A DNA stretch of 64,000 nt from Clostridium bovifaecis (GCA_009738435.1 CP046522.1:1891249-1955248), one strand, 5' to 3'. Numbered from the stretch's first letter, positions 49,141 through 58,991 are shown. The notes: generated by a model from the letters alone, not told the origin. Translations and numbers: made by a program.

Positions 49141-49395
49141 TTATTTAATTGACAAATAAGCTTTTAGAACTTCTTCAAGAATTTCGTCTCTTTCTAATTT
49201 TCTTAATAAAGCTCTTGCACCATTATAGTTTGTTATATAAGTAGGATCTCCAGAAATTAAATATCCAACCAATTGATTGATAGGATTATAACCCTTTTCT
49301 TTCAAGGAATCATTAACTTGAGTTAATATTTTTCTTGTAAGTTCCTTCTTATTTTTTTGTATATCAAACTGCATAGTATCTTCATTAATGCTCAT
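49141..49395 (-). CDS. ireB: IreB family regulatory phosphoprotein (DUF965)
   Basis: An 84-residue protein matching IreB (YrzL): [57 protein letters not shown]. In Enterococcus faecalis IreB is phosphorylated on threonine by the PASTA kinase IreK and dephosphorylated by IreP, and it influences cephalosporin resistance. The window also encodes a PrkC-type kinase and its phosphatase at 1-2.1 kb, so the full module appears present. It lies directly after alaS, as in other Firmicutes. Confidence 0.9.
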   Translation of the reverse strand: MSINEDTMQFDIQKNKKELTRKILTQVNDSLKEKGYNPINQLVGYLISGDPTYITNYNGARALLRKLERDEILEEVLKAYLSIK

Positions 49396-49483
49396 ACTTG
49401 CCTCACCCCTTCTTTTAAGACATGCCGCACCAACTTGTAATCTTATTTAAACTTATTATAAACCAAATTTAATAAAAAGTATA

Positions 49484-52123
49484 CTATCTTACTAATTTTT
49501 CCACAACTTTTTCTACTGCACTTATCGCCTCATCTATTTTTTCAGGGAGTTTTCCTCCAGCTTGAGCCATGTCTGGTCTTCCACCACCACCGCCGCCAGC
49601 TATTGCTGATATCTCTTTTACTATATTTCCACAATGAATTCCTCTAGAAACTGCATCTTTTGTAGCCATGGCTAAGAACTGTACTTTACCATTACTTGTA
49701 CTTCCAAGAACAACTACTCCACTGCCAATTTTATTTTTTATCTTATCTCCTAAATTTCTAAGAGCTTCTCCATCGATATCCTTTAATGCCCCAACAGCAC
49801 ATTTTACTCCTTTTATTTCTTGCATATTATTTAATATTTCATCTTCAGCTCCACTAGCAAGCTTTGACTTTAGAGTTGATATCTCTCTTTCTTTTTCCTT
49901 TAACTCTGAGAATTGTTGATTTAGTTTAGCTATTATATCCTTTTCTGAGCATTTAAGAAGTTCTGAAGCTTCTCTTAGTAGTTTTATTTTGCTATCTACT
50001 AATTCTAAAGCCTTAGTTCCAACTACAGCTTCAATTCTTCTAATACCAGCAGCAATTCCACTTTCTGATACTATCTTAAATAATCCTATTTTACCTATAT
50101 TAGTTGTATGAGTACCACCACAAAGTTCTACACTAAAGTCACTCATCTTAACTACTCTTACCTTGTCACCATACTTTTCGTCAAATAGTGCCATAGCACC
50201 AGATTCTCTTGCTTCATTTAGAGTCATCTCTTGTGTTTCAACATCATGAAGCTGTAAAATTTCTTTATTTACTAAATCCTCTACCTTTTTTAGTTCTTCT
50301 TCAGTTACAGATGTAAAATGAGTAAAATCAAATCTTAATCTTTCGTCATCTACAAATGATCCTGATTGATGTACATGCTCCCCCAATATTGTACGTAATG
50401 CTGCGTGTAGTAAGTGAGTAGCACTATGATTGTTAGCAATCTTGGCTCTTCTTGTCTTATCGACTTGTAAAGTAACTTCGCTGTCTAAACTTACACTACC
50501 ATTAATTACTTCTACAATATGAACTGTTTTTCCTCCTATATTCTTTTTGCAGTCTTCTACTTTTGCAGTGAAGTTATCGTTGAAAATTATACCTTTATCC
50601 CCTGCTTGACCTCCCATTTCTGCATAAAAAGGAGTAGCTTCTGTAACTATTATTGCCTTTGCTCCTTCTTCTATAGAATTTACAAATTCATCATCTTTTA
50701 TTAGGATTTTTATTTTAGATTTTAGTTCTAAAGTCTTGTATCCTTCAAATCTTGTTTCTATTTCGGAAGGTATTGTATCAAGAATTCTTACATCTGTTCC
50801 CATATAAGTGCTTTCTTCCCTTGCAGCTCTAGCTCTTTCTCTTTGCACTTTCATTTCTTCATTGAATCCATCAATATCAATAGCTATCTCTTTTTCTTCT
50901 AGTATTTCTTGAGTTAATTCTATTGGGAATCCATAAGTATCGTATAGTTTAAATATTTTATCTCCAGATAATATCTTTTTATTATTTTTATCAACTTCTT
51001 CTATATAGCCTTTTAATATTTCCATTCCTGCATCTATAGTTTCACTAAATCTTTCTTCTTCAATAGAAATAACTTTTTTAATGTATTCCATTTTTTCCTT
51101 TAATTCTGGGTATGCTTCCCCTGAATTTTCAACAACTGTATCCACTATTTTATATAAGAATGTACCCTCTATTCCAAGCAATTTTCCATGTCTTGCAGCT
51201 CTTCTTAGAAGCCTTCTTAAAACATATCCTCTTCCTTCATTAGCTGGCAATACTCCATCGCTTATCATAAAGCTTACACTTCTTGCGTGGTCTGTTATTA
51301 TCCTTAAAGATACATCTTTTGCTTTTTCTTCACCATATTTAACTCCACATAATTGTGAAACCTTATCAAGTATGCTTTTTATTGTATCTACTTCAAAAAT
51401 ACTATCTGCTCCTTGCATAATAGTAGCCATTCTCTCAAGCCCCATACCTGTATCAATATTAGGAAATGCCAATCTATTGTAGTTTCCATCTTCATCTTTA
51501 TCAAATTGGGTAAATACTAGGTTCCAAAACTCAACTGCTCTATCGCTATCAGACTTTTCTACAAAATCCTCTGCAGATACTATTTCCCCTGCATCCTTAT
51601 AATAATGTATTTCAGAACAAGGTCCACAAGGTCCTATTCCATGTTCCCAGAAGTTATCTTCTTTACCTAATCTAAAGATATGCTTAGGATTAACATCTGT
51701 TTTAGACGTCCATATTTCATAAGCTTCATCATCATCTAAATATATAGTTACATACAGTCTATCTTTAGGTATTTGCAAAATTTCAGTTACAAACTCCCAA
51801 GCCCAAGGAATGATTTCATTTTTAAAATAATCACCAAAAGAAAAGTTTCCTAACATTTCAAAGAAGGTAGCATGCCTAGATGTCTTTCCTACATTCTCAA
51901 TATCTCCTGTTCTTACACATTTCTGGCAAGTAGCAATTCTCTTATTTGGTGGTGTTTGTAGTCCTGTAAAGTACGGCTTTAACGGTGCCATACCTGCATT
52001 TATGAGCAAAAGACTCTTATCATTTTTAGGTACTAGCGAAAAGCTAGGAAGCCTTAAATGACTTTTGCCTTCAAAAAACTTTAAATACGCCTCTCTGATT
52101 TGGTTTAATCCCATTTTTTCCAT
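49484..52123 (-). CDS. alaS: Alanyl-tRNA synthetase
   Basis: AlaRS charges tRNA-Ala. The class II aminoacylation domain shows [31 protein letters not shown] and [13 protein letters not shown]. The editing domain has [11 protein letters not shown] (HxxxH) and [10 protein letters not shown]. The C-terminal C-Ala domain has [18 protein letters not shown]. It is 879 residues and complete. The ATG has TGGAGG nine bases before it. A tRNA-sensing T-box leader precedes it. Confidence 0.98.
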   Translation of the reverse strand: MEKMGLNQIREAYLKFFEGKSHLRLPSFSLVPKNDKSLLLINAGMAPLKPYFTGLQTPPNKRIATCQKCVRTGDIENVGKTSRHATFFEMLGNFSFGDYFKNEIIPWAWEFVTEILQIPKDRLYVTIYLDDDEAYEIWTSKTDVNPKHIFRLGKEDNFWEHGIGPCGPCSEIHYYKDAGEIVSAEDFVEKSDSDRAVEFWNLVFTQFDKDEDGNYNRLAFPNIDTGMGLERMATIMQGADSIFEVDTIKSILDKVSQLCGVKYGEEKAKDVSLRIITDHARSVSFMISDGVLPANEGRGYVLRRLLRRAARHGKLLGIEGTFLYKIVDTVVENSGEAYPELKEKMEYIKKVISIEEERFSETIDAGMEILKGYIEEVDKNNKKILSGDKIFKLYDTYGFPIELTQEILEEKEIAIDIDGFNEEMKVQRERARAAREESTYMGTDVRILDTIPSEIETRFEGYKTLELKSKIKILIKDDEFVNSIEEGAKAIIVTEATPFYAEMGGQAGDKGIIFNDNFTAKVEDCKKNIGGKTVHIVEVINGSVSLDSEVTLQVDKTRRAKIANNHSATHLLHAALRTILGEHVHQSGSFVDDERLRFDFTHFTSVTEEELKKVEDLVNKEILQLHDVETQEMTLNEARESGAMALFDEKYGDKVRVVKMSDFSVELCGGTHTTNIGKIGLFKIVSESGIAAGIRRIEAVVGTKALELVDSKIKLLREASELLKCSEKDIIAKLNQQFSELKEKEREISTLKSKLASGAEDEILNNMQEIKGVKCAVGALKDIDGEALRNLGDKIKNKIGSGVVVLGSTSNGKVQFLAMATKDAVSRGIHCGNIVKEISAIAGGGGGGRPDMAQAGGKLPEKIDEAISAVEKVVEKLVR

Positions 52124-52402
52124 TTCAACTTACCTCCAGTTAATATCAATGTATAAATTCTTAAACAAAAAAAACTTTAATCCCTATGCCAAGGGACGAA
52201 AGTTTTCCGCGGTACCACCCTAATTATATAAATACAAAGTAATTTGAACTATGTATTAAATATCTCTTAAAAGCTATAGCTCCTAGACAGCTTCAATACC
52301 CATATCAAGAAGTTTACACCATCCACTTCCTCTCTTTATGATATTACAGTATTTACTCCTTCAAATCATCGCATAGTGATATAAAATTTTTAAAATAAAG
52401 AT
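52124..52402 (-). promoter_or_regulatory. T-box leader (Ala, GCU specifier) of alaS
   Basis: The 280-nt untranslated leader contains the T-box sequence AGGGTGGTACCGCGG (52207-52221) and stem I elements (AGAGAGGAAGTGGATGG). A specifier region GAA-GCT-G precedes CTAGGAGC, with GCU (Ala) at 52289-52291. A terminator (52174-52203) competes with the T-box antiterminator. Uncharged tRNA-Ala should allow read-through into alaS. Confidence 0.92.
52174..52203 (-). terminator. T-box-controlled terminator before alaS
   Basis: ACTTT-cg-TCCCT pairs with AGGGA-tt-AAAGT around the loop TGGCAT, then TTTTTTTT on the minus strand. Confidence 0.88.
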
Positions 52403-52408
52403 ATTTAG

Positions 52409-52437
52409 ATTATATGAAAAAATGCTATTTATGTCAA
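52409..52437 (-). promoter_or_regulatory. Sigma-A promoter of the alaS T-box transcript
   Basis: Consensus -35 TTGACA (52432-52437) and -10 TATAAT (52409-52414) with a 17-bp spacer. Confidence 0.85.
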
Positions 52438-52464
52438 TATAATCACAAAATATGAATTACTTAG

Positions 52465-53499
52465 TCAAAATAAGTAGTAATTTAAATCCTCATATATTAC
52501 CTTTATAATCACGCCTATAGGTACAGCTAGCATCATTCCTAAAAAGCCTCCTATTTCTCCTCCTATAAGGAGTATTATTATTACACCTAAAGGGTGCATA
52601 CTAACGCTTTCTCCAGTTATCTTGGGAGATAAGATATTTCCTTCTAGTAGTTGGATAAGATATAACCATAGCAATGTGTATAATCCTAATTTAGGCGATT
52701 CGATAAGTGCAATGACTACAGCAGGTACCATGCCAATTATAGGACCAAAATAAGGTATTATATTGAAGGCACCATTTAAAATAGAAAGGATTAAAGGAAA
52801 CTTTACTTTTAGCATAAACAATACTACAAAAGTTAGTATTCCTACTAAAAAACATAGTATAAATTGACTTGCGATATACCTCCCTAATATTTTATCAATA
52901 TCTTTATTTACCCTTTTAATTATTTTTCTTCCTTTTAAGGGACTTAAAAGTAGAAGCTTATTTTCTATATATTCGCTGTCACAAAGGAAGTAATATGTTA
53001 TTATAGGAATGACCACAAAAGCTAAAGCATTTTCCCCTAAATTTGCTGTAGATTCCAGCATATTGTCAAATGCTTTACTAAGATATTTATTTCCTTTGGT
53101 ATATATGGTATTTATAATTCCATATATTATTTTATTGTTTCGTAATAACCTTAATTTTTTGTTGAGATTGCTAGCATACTGCTCAAATTCATCTAAAGAA
53201 TTTCCCAAATTCAAACTTTCCTTAAATATGGACGGTACTAATATAGTAAAAATTAGCATTACTCCTAATAATACGCCTAATATCAGTATAAGAGCTGCGC
53301 TTTTGGAACTTATTCCTTTTGCCATTAGCATCCGATGTACAGGTTTTAAAGTATAGGCTAATATAAATGAAAATATAATAAGAACTAATATCTCTTTTAT
53401 AAATTCTACCTGCAAGATGAGAATTATGCTAACTATAGCAATTAGGCTTAATATTAATGTTCTTATGGCTTTGTTTTTCAGTATACTATTCATCTCCAT
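52465..53499 (-). CDS. AI-2E family membrane transporter (PerM/YrrI-like)
   Basis: A 344-residue membrane protein with about seven or eight hydrophobic helices. The AI-2E family signature GAFNIIPYFGPIIGMVPAVVIAL is followed by ILSPKITGESVSMHPLGVII, the strongly conserved C-terminal region. Substrates are uncertain; some relatives are Na+(Li+)/H+ antiporters and the autoinducer-2 export role is not general. The start overlaps the PRC-barrel gene upstream by 14 bp. B. subtilis yrrI is at the same place next to alaS. Confidence 0.87.
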   Translation of the reverse strand: MEMNSILKNKAIRTLILSLIAIVSIILILQVEFIKEILVLIIFSFILAYTLKPVHRMLMAKGISSKSAALILILGVLLGVMLIFTILVPSIFKESLNLGNSLDEFEQYASNLNKKLRLLRNNKIIYGIINTIYTKGNKYLSKAFDNMLESTANLGENALAFVVIPIITYYFLCDSEYIENKLLLLSPLKGRKIIKRVNKDIDKILGRYIASQFILCFLVGILTFVVLFMLKVKFPLILSILNGAFNIIPYFGPIIGMVPAVVIALIESPKLGLYTLLWLYLIQLLEGNILSPKITGESVSMHPLGVIIILLIGGEIGGFLGMMLAVPIGVIIKVIYEDLNYYLF

Positions 53500-53983
53500 C
53501 TACTTCCAATAACTCATGTGCCATAGTGCTAAAATGCATGTTAGCATTTTCTCTAAAATACAAAATATTTTTATTTCCAAGAATCAACTCTTTTATTAGA
53601 TATATTTGCTTTCCATATATAAGATTTCGAACAAAGCCAGTTGAAACTATTACCCCACTTATCTTAAAATCTTCATTGTTAAAGATCACATCCTCTACTC
53701 TGCCTATTATATCTCCTTTATTATCCACTACATCCATACCTTTGAAATCTGAAAGCATTAATTCCTCAACTTCGGTAACTTCACTAACTACCATATTACT
53801 ATTAAATGTTATTATATTTTCTTTTTTCACACTATATTTTTTTTTAAATAATTTTGCTGATGAAATAGAAAATCCAGTTATATAGCCTTCATGAAAATTA
53901 ATCAGTATATCTTTAATAAACCCTAATTTTTTCCCGCTTATATCTATCACATCCATCAATATAAAGTCTTTGCTTCTATACAT
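53486..53983 (-). CDS. Two-repeat PRC-barrel domain protein
   Basis: The 165-residue protein consists of two PRC-barrel repeats: KDFILMDVIDISGKKLGFIKD (start to about 75) and FKGMDVVDNKGDIIGRVEDV (about 85-160). PRC barrels often act in RNA processing or as small scaffold or sensor modules; this one has no assigned function. The frame opens at 54091, but the ATG at 53983 has AAAGGGG upstream and begins the first repeat. It overlaps the AI-2E family gene, so the two are probably co-expressed. Confidence 0.8.
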   Translation of the reverse strand: MYRSKDFILMDVIDISGKKLGFIKDILINFHEGYITGFSISSAKLFKKKYSVKKENIITFNSNMVVSEVTEVEELMLSDFKGMDVVDNKGDIIGRVEDVIFNNEDFKISGVIVSTGFVRNLIYGKQIYLIKELILGNKNILYFRENANMHFSTMAHELLEVDGDE

Positions 53984-54045
53984 TTTAATTACCCCTTTAT
54001 ATATCCAATGCGTATATCTTTCCCAATTCCTCCAAAAAATATTCA

Positions 54046-54086
54046 AAAGTGCTGGATAACTTGTATTATATGTTATCCAGCACTTT
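54046..54086 (-). terminator. Terminator of the iscRSU operon
   Basis: AAAGTGCTGGATAAC and GTTATCCAGCACTTT form a perfect 15-bp stem downstream of iscU, followed on the minus strand by TTTTGAATATTTTTT. Confidence 0.8.
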
Positions 54087-54102
54087 AACATTAAAGTTTT
54101 AT

Positions 54103-54531
54103 TTAGTGTCCGTGTACATGTTCATGAACATGGTCAGAATGAGTCTTCATCTCCCAAGGTTCAAGACCTTGATTGATTCTATAATCATTTATTGCCTTGT
54201 GTATTGCTTCTTCAGCCAGTACTGAACAGTGCATTTTAACTGGCGGAAGTCCTTCTAAAGCTTCTGCTACTGCCTTATTAGTTAAATTCCAAGCTTCTTC
54301 AACAGTTTTTCCTTTTACTAGTTCTGTTGCCATGCTGGAGGATGCTATAGCAGAACCACATCCAAAAGTCTTAAATCTTATATCTTTAACGATGTTGTCT
54401 TCAATCTTTAAATATATCTTCATAATATCTCCGCATTGTGGATTTCCAACTTCACCAATTCCATTTGCATCTTCAAGCTCTCCAACATTTCTTGGATTTC
54501 TAAAATGATCCATTACCTTTTCGCTGTACAT
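54103..54531 (-). CDS. iscU: Iron-sulfur cluster scaffold IscU/NifU N-terminal type with His-rich tail
   Basis: The scaffold receives sulfur from the desulfurase encoded just upstream. The three cluster-ligand cysteines are in GNPQCGDIMKIYL, FGCGSAIASSSMATELVKG and PPVKMHCSVLAEEAI. It is 142 residues. The C-terminus carries a His-rich tail (HSDHVHEHVHGH) that could bind metal; such tails occur in some clostridial forms. The gene begins one base after iscS. Confidence 0.93.
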   Translation of the reverse strand: MYSEKVMDHFRNPRNVGELEDANGIGEVGNPQCGDIMKIYLKIEDNIVKDIRFKTFGCGSAIASSSMATELVKGKTVEEAWNLTNKAVAEALEGLPPVKMHCSVLAEEAIHKAINDYRINQGLEPWEMKTHSDHVHEHVHGH

Positions 54532-54532
54532 A

Positions 54533-55723
54533 CTATATTTCTCCCTTCTCTTTTAAAAATTCTTCCCAATATGGTGACATTTCTCTTCTTCTTTGTATTA
54601 TGTTAGGAAGTTCATTTATAACATAATTTACTTCTTCCTCAGTTGTTTTAGCACCTAAACTTAGTCTTAAAGAACCGTGAGCTACACCATGATCTAAACC
54701 TATAGCAAGCAGTACATGAGAAGCTTCTAAGTCTCCTGATGCACAGGCACTTCCTGTTGAAGCATATACTCCTTTATCATCTAAATCTAATAGTAAAGTC
54801 TCTCCTTCTATGCCTATAAAGCTCATATTCACATTACTTGGAAGTCTCTTTTCTCCAGTTGGTCCATTTAATTTTACATATGGTATTCTCTCTGTAAGTT
54901 CTTTTATTAATTTATCTCTAAGAATAGATAATCTCTTTCCTTCTTCATTCATCTCCAAAATTGCTAGTTCAATAGCTTTACCCATACCAACTATTCCAGC
55001 GACATTTTCTGTACTTCCTCTTTTACTTCTTTCTTGTCCTCCGCCGTGTATTAGGTTTTCAATTCTAACTCCTCGTCTTATATAAAGAACCCCTACGCCT
55101 TTAGGTCCATGGAATTTATGAGCTGCCATAGAAAGTAAGTCTATATTCATTTCTTTAACATCTACAGGCACATGTCCTACCGCTTGAACAGCATCTGTAT
55201 GGAATAGCACTTTCTTTTCTCTACAAATAGCTCCTATTTCTTTTATTGGCTCAATTACACCGATTTCATTATTAGCAAACATTATAGAAACTAATATGGT
55301 CTTATCTGTAATAGCAGCTTTAACATCCTCTGGCTTTACAAATCCAAACTCATCTACTGGCAGATAAGTTACCTCAAACCCATTCTTTTCTAAAAATTTG
55401 CATGTATTAATAATAGCATGATGTTCTATTGATGAAGTAATTATATGATTGCCCTTGTCTCTTTTAGCAAAAGCTGCTCCTTTAATAGCCCAGTTATCAG
55501 CCTCAGAACCACCACTTGTAAAATACACTTCATTAGCATCAGCACTTATAGCCTTTGCCACTCTTTCTCTTGCTATATTAATTGCTTTTCTATTTGCATT
55601 AGCAAGAGTATAAAAAGAAGACGGATTTCCAAAACTTTCAGTGAAATAAGGAATCATTTCATCTAACACTTCTGGTCTTGTGTATGTAGTTGCTGCATAA
55701 TCCATATAAATCTTGTTACTCAT
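54533..55723 (-). CDS. iscS: Cysteine desulfurase IscS/NifS
   Basis: This PLP enzyme mobilises sulfur from cysteine. Motifs are IYMDYAATTYTRPEVLDEM, SSIEHHAIINTC, the PLP Lys in LSMAAHKFHGPKGVGVLY and the active-site Cys in YASTGSACASGDLE. The ATG at 55723 has AGGAGTG seven bases upstream and is preferred over a GTG nine bases earlier; it gives 396 residues. The start overlaps the restored iscR stop (ATGAGTAA), a strong argument for iscR-iscS coupling. The C-terminal SPYWEEFLKEKGEI is typical of the clostridial NifS-like form. Confidence 0.95.
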   Translation of the reverse strand: MSNKIYMDYAATTYTRPEVLDEMIPYFTESFGNPSSFYTLANANRKAINIARERVAKAISADANEVYFTSGGSEADNWAIKGAAFAKRDKGNHIITSSIEHHAIINTCKFLEKNGFEVTYLPVDEFGFVKPEDVKAAITDKTILVSIMFANNEIGVIEPIKEIGAICREKKVLFHTDAVQAVGHVPVDVKEMNIDLLSMAAHKFHGPKGVGVLYIRRGVRIENLIHGGGQERSKRGSTENVAGIVGMGKAIELAILEMNEEGKRLSILRDKLIKELTERIPYVKLNGPTGEKRLPSNVNMSFIGIEGETLLLDLDDKGVYASTGSACASGDLEASHVLLAIGLDHGVAHGSLRLSLGAKTTEEEVNYVINELPNIIQRRREMSPYWEEFLKEKGEI

Positions 55724-56151
55724 GATTTTCACTCCTATTCATTATCATATTATTATAGTCATCTGCCATGTCCTGTAGGGTAATAGAACTGGTCACATCA
55801 TCTATACTTTTTTTTTTTTTCCCAAAGAAGCCTAGTTGGACAAATGTCCATATTATCGCATTCAGTCGTATCTAAACATGATGATATTTCTATAGGACCT
55901 TCCAGAACTTCTATTATATCAGCGACGGTAATATCCTTTGGCGATCTATTCAAAACATAGCCTCCCTGCGCCCCTCTAATACTTTTTATTAACTTAGCTC
56001 TTCTAAGAGGTGCAAAAAGTTGCTCTAAATAAAATTCTGATAAGTTCTGTCTTTCTGCTATACTTTTTATAGAAACTGGACTATCACCATATCTTATAGC
56101 TAAATCAACCATGGCTTTAACTCCATATCTTCCTTTAGTTGATAATTTCAT
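55716..56151 (-). CDS. iscR: Rrf2-family regulator IscR, C-terminal frame shifted at a 13-A tract
   Basis: IscR senses Fe-S status and regulates the isc operon. The winged helix (KLSTKGRYGVKAMVDLA, SEFYLEQLFAPLRRAKLIKS, GGYVLNRSPKDITVADIIEV) and three cluster cysteines (SSCLDTTECDNMDICPTRL) are intact. After LLWEKKKKYR the frame stops at 55798. The expected tail SIDDVTSSITLQDMADDYNN is preserved in another frame, ending at 55716 with a stop that overlaps the iscS start. The break lies in 13 consecutive As (plus T run 55808-55820). The expressed product may still bind DNA and cluster. Two ACTCGGG sites lie upstream. Confidence 0.83.
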
Positions 56152-56167
56152 TTAATCACTCCTTAAT

Positions 56168-56225
56168 CCCGAGTGGTTTCCTTTAATTTCATAATTATAA
56201 TAACAAACCCGAGTATAATTGTCAA
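56168..56225 (-). promoter_or_regulatory. iscR promoter with two ACTCGGG operator-like repeats
   Basis: -35 TTGACA (56220-56225) and -10 TATTAT (56197-56202) have a 17-bp spacer. One ACTCGGG (56208-56214) is inside the spacer and another (56168-56174) is in the leader, 40 bp apart. This fits autoregulation by the Rrf2 protein. Confidence 0.6.
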
Positions 56226-56235
56226 CATTAATTAT

Positions 56236-57504
56236 TTATTTATCTTCATAATATGTTCTTTTTCCCATCTCTTGTGGAAAATATTCTTGTTCAACATAGT
56301 GTTCTGGATAGTCGTGAGGATATTTATATCCTGCATTCCCTAAATCTACAGCTCCATTATAATGAGCATCGCGAAGATGTGATGGCACTCTATATTGATT
56401 AACCTTAGCCTCTTCTATTGCCTTATCGACAGCTAGAAGTACTGAATTAGACTTTCTTGCTTTAGCTAGGTATATAATAGCCTGAGCTATAGGTATTCTA
56501 GCCTCTGGCATACCCACGGTTTCAAGGGCATTAAAAGCAGCATGGGCAATTAGCATTGCCTGTGGATCTGCCATTCCTATGTCTTCAGAAGCATGAACTA
56601 TTAGCCTTCTTACAATAAATCTAGGGTCTTCTCCTCCTATAACCATTCTTCCAAACCAATAAAGAGCAGCATCCACATCAGAGCCTCGGATACTTTTTAT
56701 AAAAGCCGATATAATATCATAATGGTTATCTCCACTTGAATCATAGTTTACTATGGGTTTTTGTATGCATTCTTTTACTATCTCCTTGCTTATAAAAATA
56801 ACTCCATCTTTATTTTTATTAGTAGATAATACTGCAAGCTCCAGAGTATTGAGACTGCTTCTTGCATCTCCACCTGAAAGTTCTCCGATGATCCCAAGAC
56901 TCTCTTCATCCACTTTTACATTTAAATTTCCATATCCTCTTTCTTTATCTTTTAATGCACTTTTCAGTATATTGACAATCTGTTCTTTCTTAAGGAGTTC
57001 TAACTGAAATATTTTCGACCTGCTGAGAAGAGCCCTATTGATTTCAAAATAAGGATTCTCAGTGGTTGCTCCAATTAAAATTACAGTTCCCTTTTCTACT
57101 GCATCCAAAAGTGCATCTTGCTGCGAGCCTTTTTTTAGTGCATGAATTTCATCAATAAAAAATATCGTTCTCTTACCATAAAATTTTATAAGCTCTTCCG
57201 CTTTATTTATGTACTCCCTTATTTCTTTAACCCCTATAGAAGTAGCATTTAGCCTTATAAATTCGCTTTTAGTCTCTAAAGATATAATATGTGCTAATGT
57301 TGTCTTTCCTACTCCTGGTGGACCATATAAAACTATGGAGGTTAAATTGTCAGTTTCTATAAGTCTTCTTAGCAATCTGCCCTTCCCAACTATATTATCT
57401 TGACCAGAAAATTCATTTAAATTTCTTGGTCGCATTTTTTCAGCTAAAGGCTTTCTAATAGTATTGTTTTTACTAAGTGCAAGATCAAACAAATCCATCT
57501 TCAT
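56236..57504 (-). CDS. rarA: Replication-associated recombination protein A (RarA/MgsA AAA+ ATPase)
   Basis: RarA acts at stalled replication forks. The AAA+ core begins PLAEKMRPRNLNEFSGQDN with Walker A LYGPPGVGKTTLAHI near residues 59-73, Walker B TIFFIDEIHAL and sensor 1 LIGATTENPYFE. The C-terminal tetramerisation domain follows with YDIISAFIKSIRGSDVDAAL and VPSHLRDAHYNGA. It is 422 residues. The ribosome site is AGGTAGGG. It lies immediately upstream of iscR on the same strand, with an independent iscR promoter in between. Confidence 0.94.
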   Translation of the reverse strand: MKMDLFDLALSKNNTIRKPLAEKMRPRNLNEFSGQDNIVGKGRLLRRLIETDNLTSIVLYGPPGVGKTTLAHIISLETKSEFIRLNATSIGVKEIREYINKAEELIKFYGKRTIFFIDEIHALKKGSQQDALLDAVEKGTVILIGATTENPYFEINRALLSRSKIFQLELLKKEQIVNILKSALKDKERGYGNLNVKVDEESLGIIGELSGGDARSSLNTLELAVLSTNKNKDGVIFISKEIVKECIQKPIVNYDSSGDNHYDIISAFIKSIRGSDVDAALYWFGRMVIGGEDPRFIVRRLIVHASEDIGMADPQAMLIAHAAFNALETVGMPEARIPIAQAIIYLAKARKSNSVLLAVDKAIEEAKVNQYRVPSHLRDAHYNGAVDLGNAGYKYPHDYPEHYVEQEYFPQEMGKRTYYEDK

Positions 57505-57593
57505 CCCTACCTTCTATCAGCCTTTTTCATAGCAAAATTTATGTAACAACTATACTATATAATGATGATTAAAACAACTTCCACCAAAATCCA

Positions 57594-57623
57594 AGGGATA
57601 ATTTATACACCTAAATTATCCCT
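57594..57623 (-). terminator. Hairpin downstream of the EAL-domain gene
   Basis: AGGGATAATTTA and TAAATTATCCCT form a 12-bp perfect stem with a 6-nt loop; the following TTGGATTTT is only a weak T tail. Confidence 0.55.
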
Positions 57624-57632
57624 CAAGCATTG

Positions 57633-58865
57633 CTATAAATTTATATAATTGGGGTTAAAATCTATACACAGTATATATTCTTTTCCATTAATGTCTTTGA
57701 AAATAGAGGATATGGTTATGCATAAGTTGCCTGTAGCTAAAGAAACATATGGCTCTGTAACGTACTTATTCAAAGCCATATTCTTTAAGAAATAAAAGTA
57801 CTTTTTAAGGGAATGGTCTGTTCCCCTTTTGGCTGGATAAAATATCAGTGCCTTTTGAGAAATCATATCTTTACAATAAGTAAAGGTATCAGTGATTTGT
57901 ATACCATCTTCGTTCAAAACATATATGCATTCAAACACGTCACATCTATCCATAACATTTTTTAGTTTACAGTCAAACTCCTTTACACTATCCTTAGATA
58001 ACTCGCTTAAAATTTCATTTATAACACTTTCATATAGCTTATGTCTACTTTTCTCCAGATTGGTCTTGTCTATCATATATACTTTATATTCTTCAGATAG
58101 TCTTTTTACATTTTCTCTTACTGCACTTATAGAACTTTCATCTATGTTAAGAGATTCTCCAAAGAACTTTCCTTCAATCATGTCTGCACCTAATTCAACA
58201 ATAGTCAGCGCTTCTTCCTTAGTTCTAATTCCATCTCCTATTACTAGAGCTCCAATATTTTTAGACAAATTTACTAAGGCTTTAAATATTTCTTGTTTAT
58301 AATAATCTAAATCTATATTTTCTGTTATGGCCCCACTTATCTTTATAATGTCTGGCTCTACATAGGAAATCTTATCTAAGTTAGCTAGCCCATAACCTAT
58401 ATCGCTTAAAGAAACAAGGAATCCATGACTCCTATAAAAATTTATAAATTTCTTTATACTTTCAACATCTTCTATTCTGTCCTCGATTATCTCCAAAACT
58501 ACATTTTCAGGATTTATTTTAAACATCTTAACTAATTCCATTATTATCCCTGAACCTATAAATCTTGTTATTATAGATGCACTTATATTTATAAATAATA
58601 GCATTTCTTTATTTTTAAAATATATTTTAGAAAACTCTTCAACTGCCTTTTCTCTATAGAGTCTATCTAATTCAATGGTTAAGTCTTCACTTTCTGCAAG
58701 CTCTAGTAACCTTTCCATAGAAATCATATTGCCATCTATGCTACAGCCAGTACTAGAAACTTGAAATCCAATAACTGATTGCTTAATAACAGAAACCACA
58801 GGCTCAAACCTAAGTTCTAAATTTTTATTTTCAATTATGTTTTTTATAATAATCTCTCTTTCCAT
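57633..58865 (-). CDS. Degenerate EAL-domain protein with C-terminal sensor-like domain (YkuI-like)
   Basis: The first 245 or so residues align with the EAL cyclic-di-GMP phosphodiesterase fold. Many catalytic positions differ: EALxR is replaced by GFQVSST, DDFGxG by LSDIGYG, and the late Glu and Gln motifs by IGDGIRTKEE and MIEGKFFGE. Asn (LFINIS), Glu (LEIIED) and Lys (DIIKIS) remain. The remaining 165 residues resemble the C-terminal sensor domain found after EAL in B. subtilis YkuI, but this match is by layout only. It has no membrane helix. The start is uncertain between ATG 58865 and GTG 58877. It is probably a non-catalytic c-di-GMP binding or scaffold protein. Confidence 0.72.
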   Translation of the reverse strand: MEREIIIKNIIENKNLELRFEPVVSVIKQSVIGFQVSSTGCSIDGNMISMERLLELAESEDLTIELDRLYREKAVEEFSKIYFKNKEMLLFINISASIITRFIGSGIIMELVKMFKINPENVVLEIIEDRIEDVESIKKFINFYRSHGFLVSLSDIGYGLANLDKISYVEPDIIKISGAITENIDLDYYKQEIFKALVNLSKNIGALVIGDGIRTKEEALTIVELGADMIEGKFFGESLNIDESSISAVRENVKRLSEEYKVYMIDKTNLEKSRHKLYESVINEILSELSKDSVKEFDCKLKNVMDRCDVFECIYVLNEDGIQITDTFTYCKDMISQKALIFYPAKRGTDHSLKKYFYFLKNMALNKYVTEPYVSLATGNLCITISSIFKDINGKEYILCIDFNPNYINL

Positions 58866-58991
58866 TGTTATAAACACATCCTTTTAACATAGTATGTCTC
58901 TCTAAAATATATAAATCTACTAGTATATTATATCAAATTTATTCTGTATATATAATATTTTAACAATTATTCCATTACACTTGCATTTTTA

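Noticed and set aside
52124..52464. A protein-coding gene in the 340-bp gap before alaS
   Set aside because: The region is fully accounted for by a promoter, the T-box leader and its terminator.
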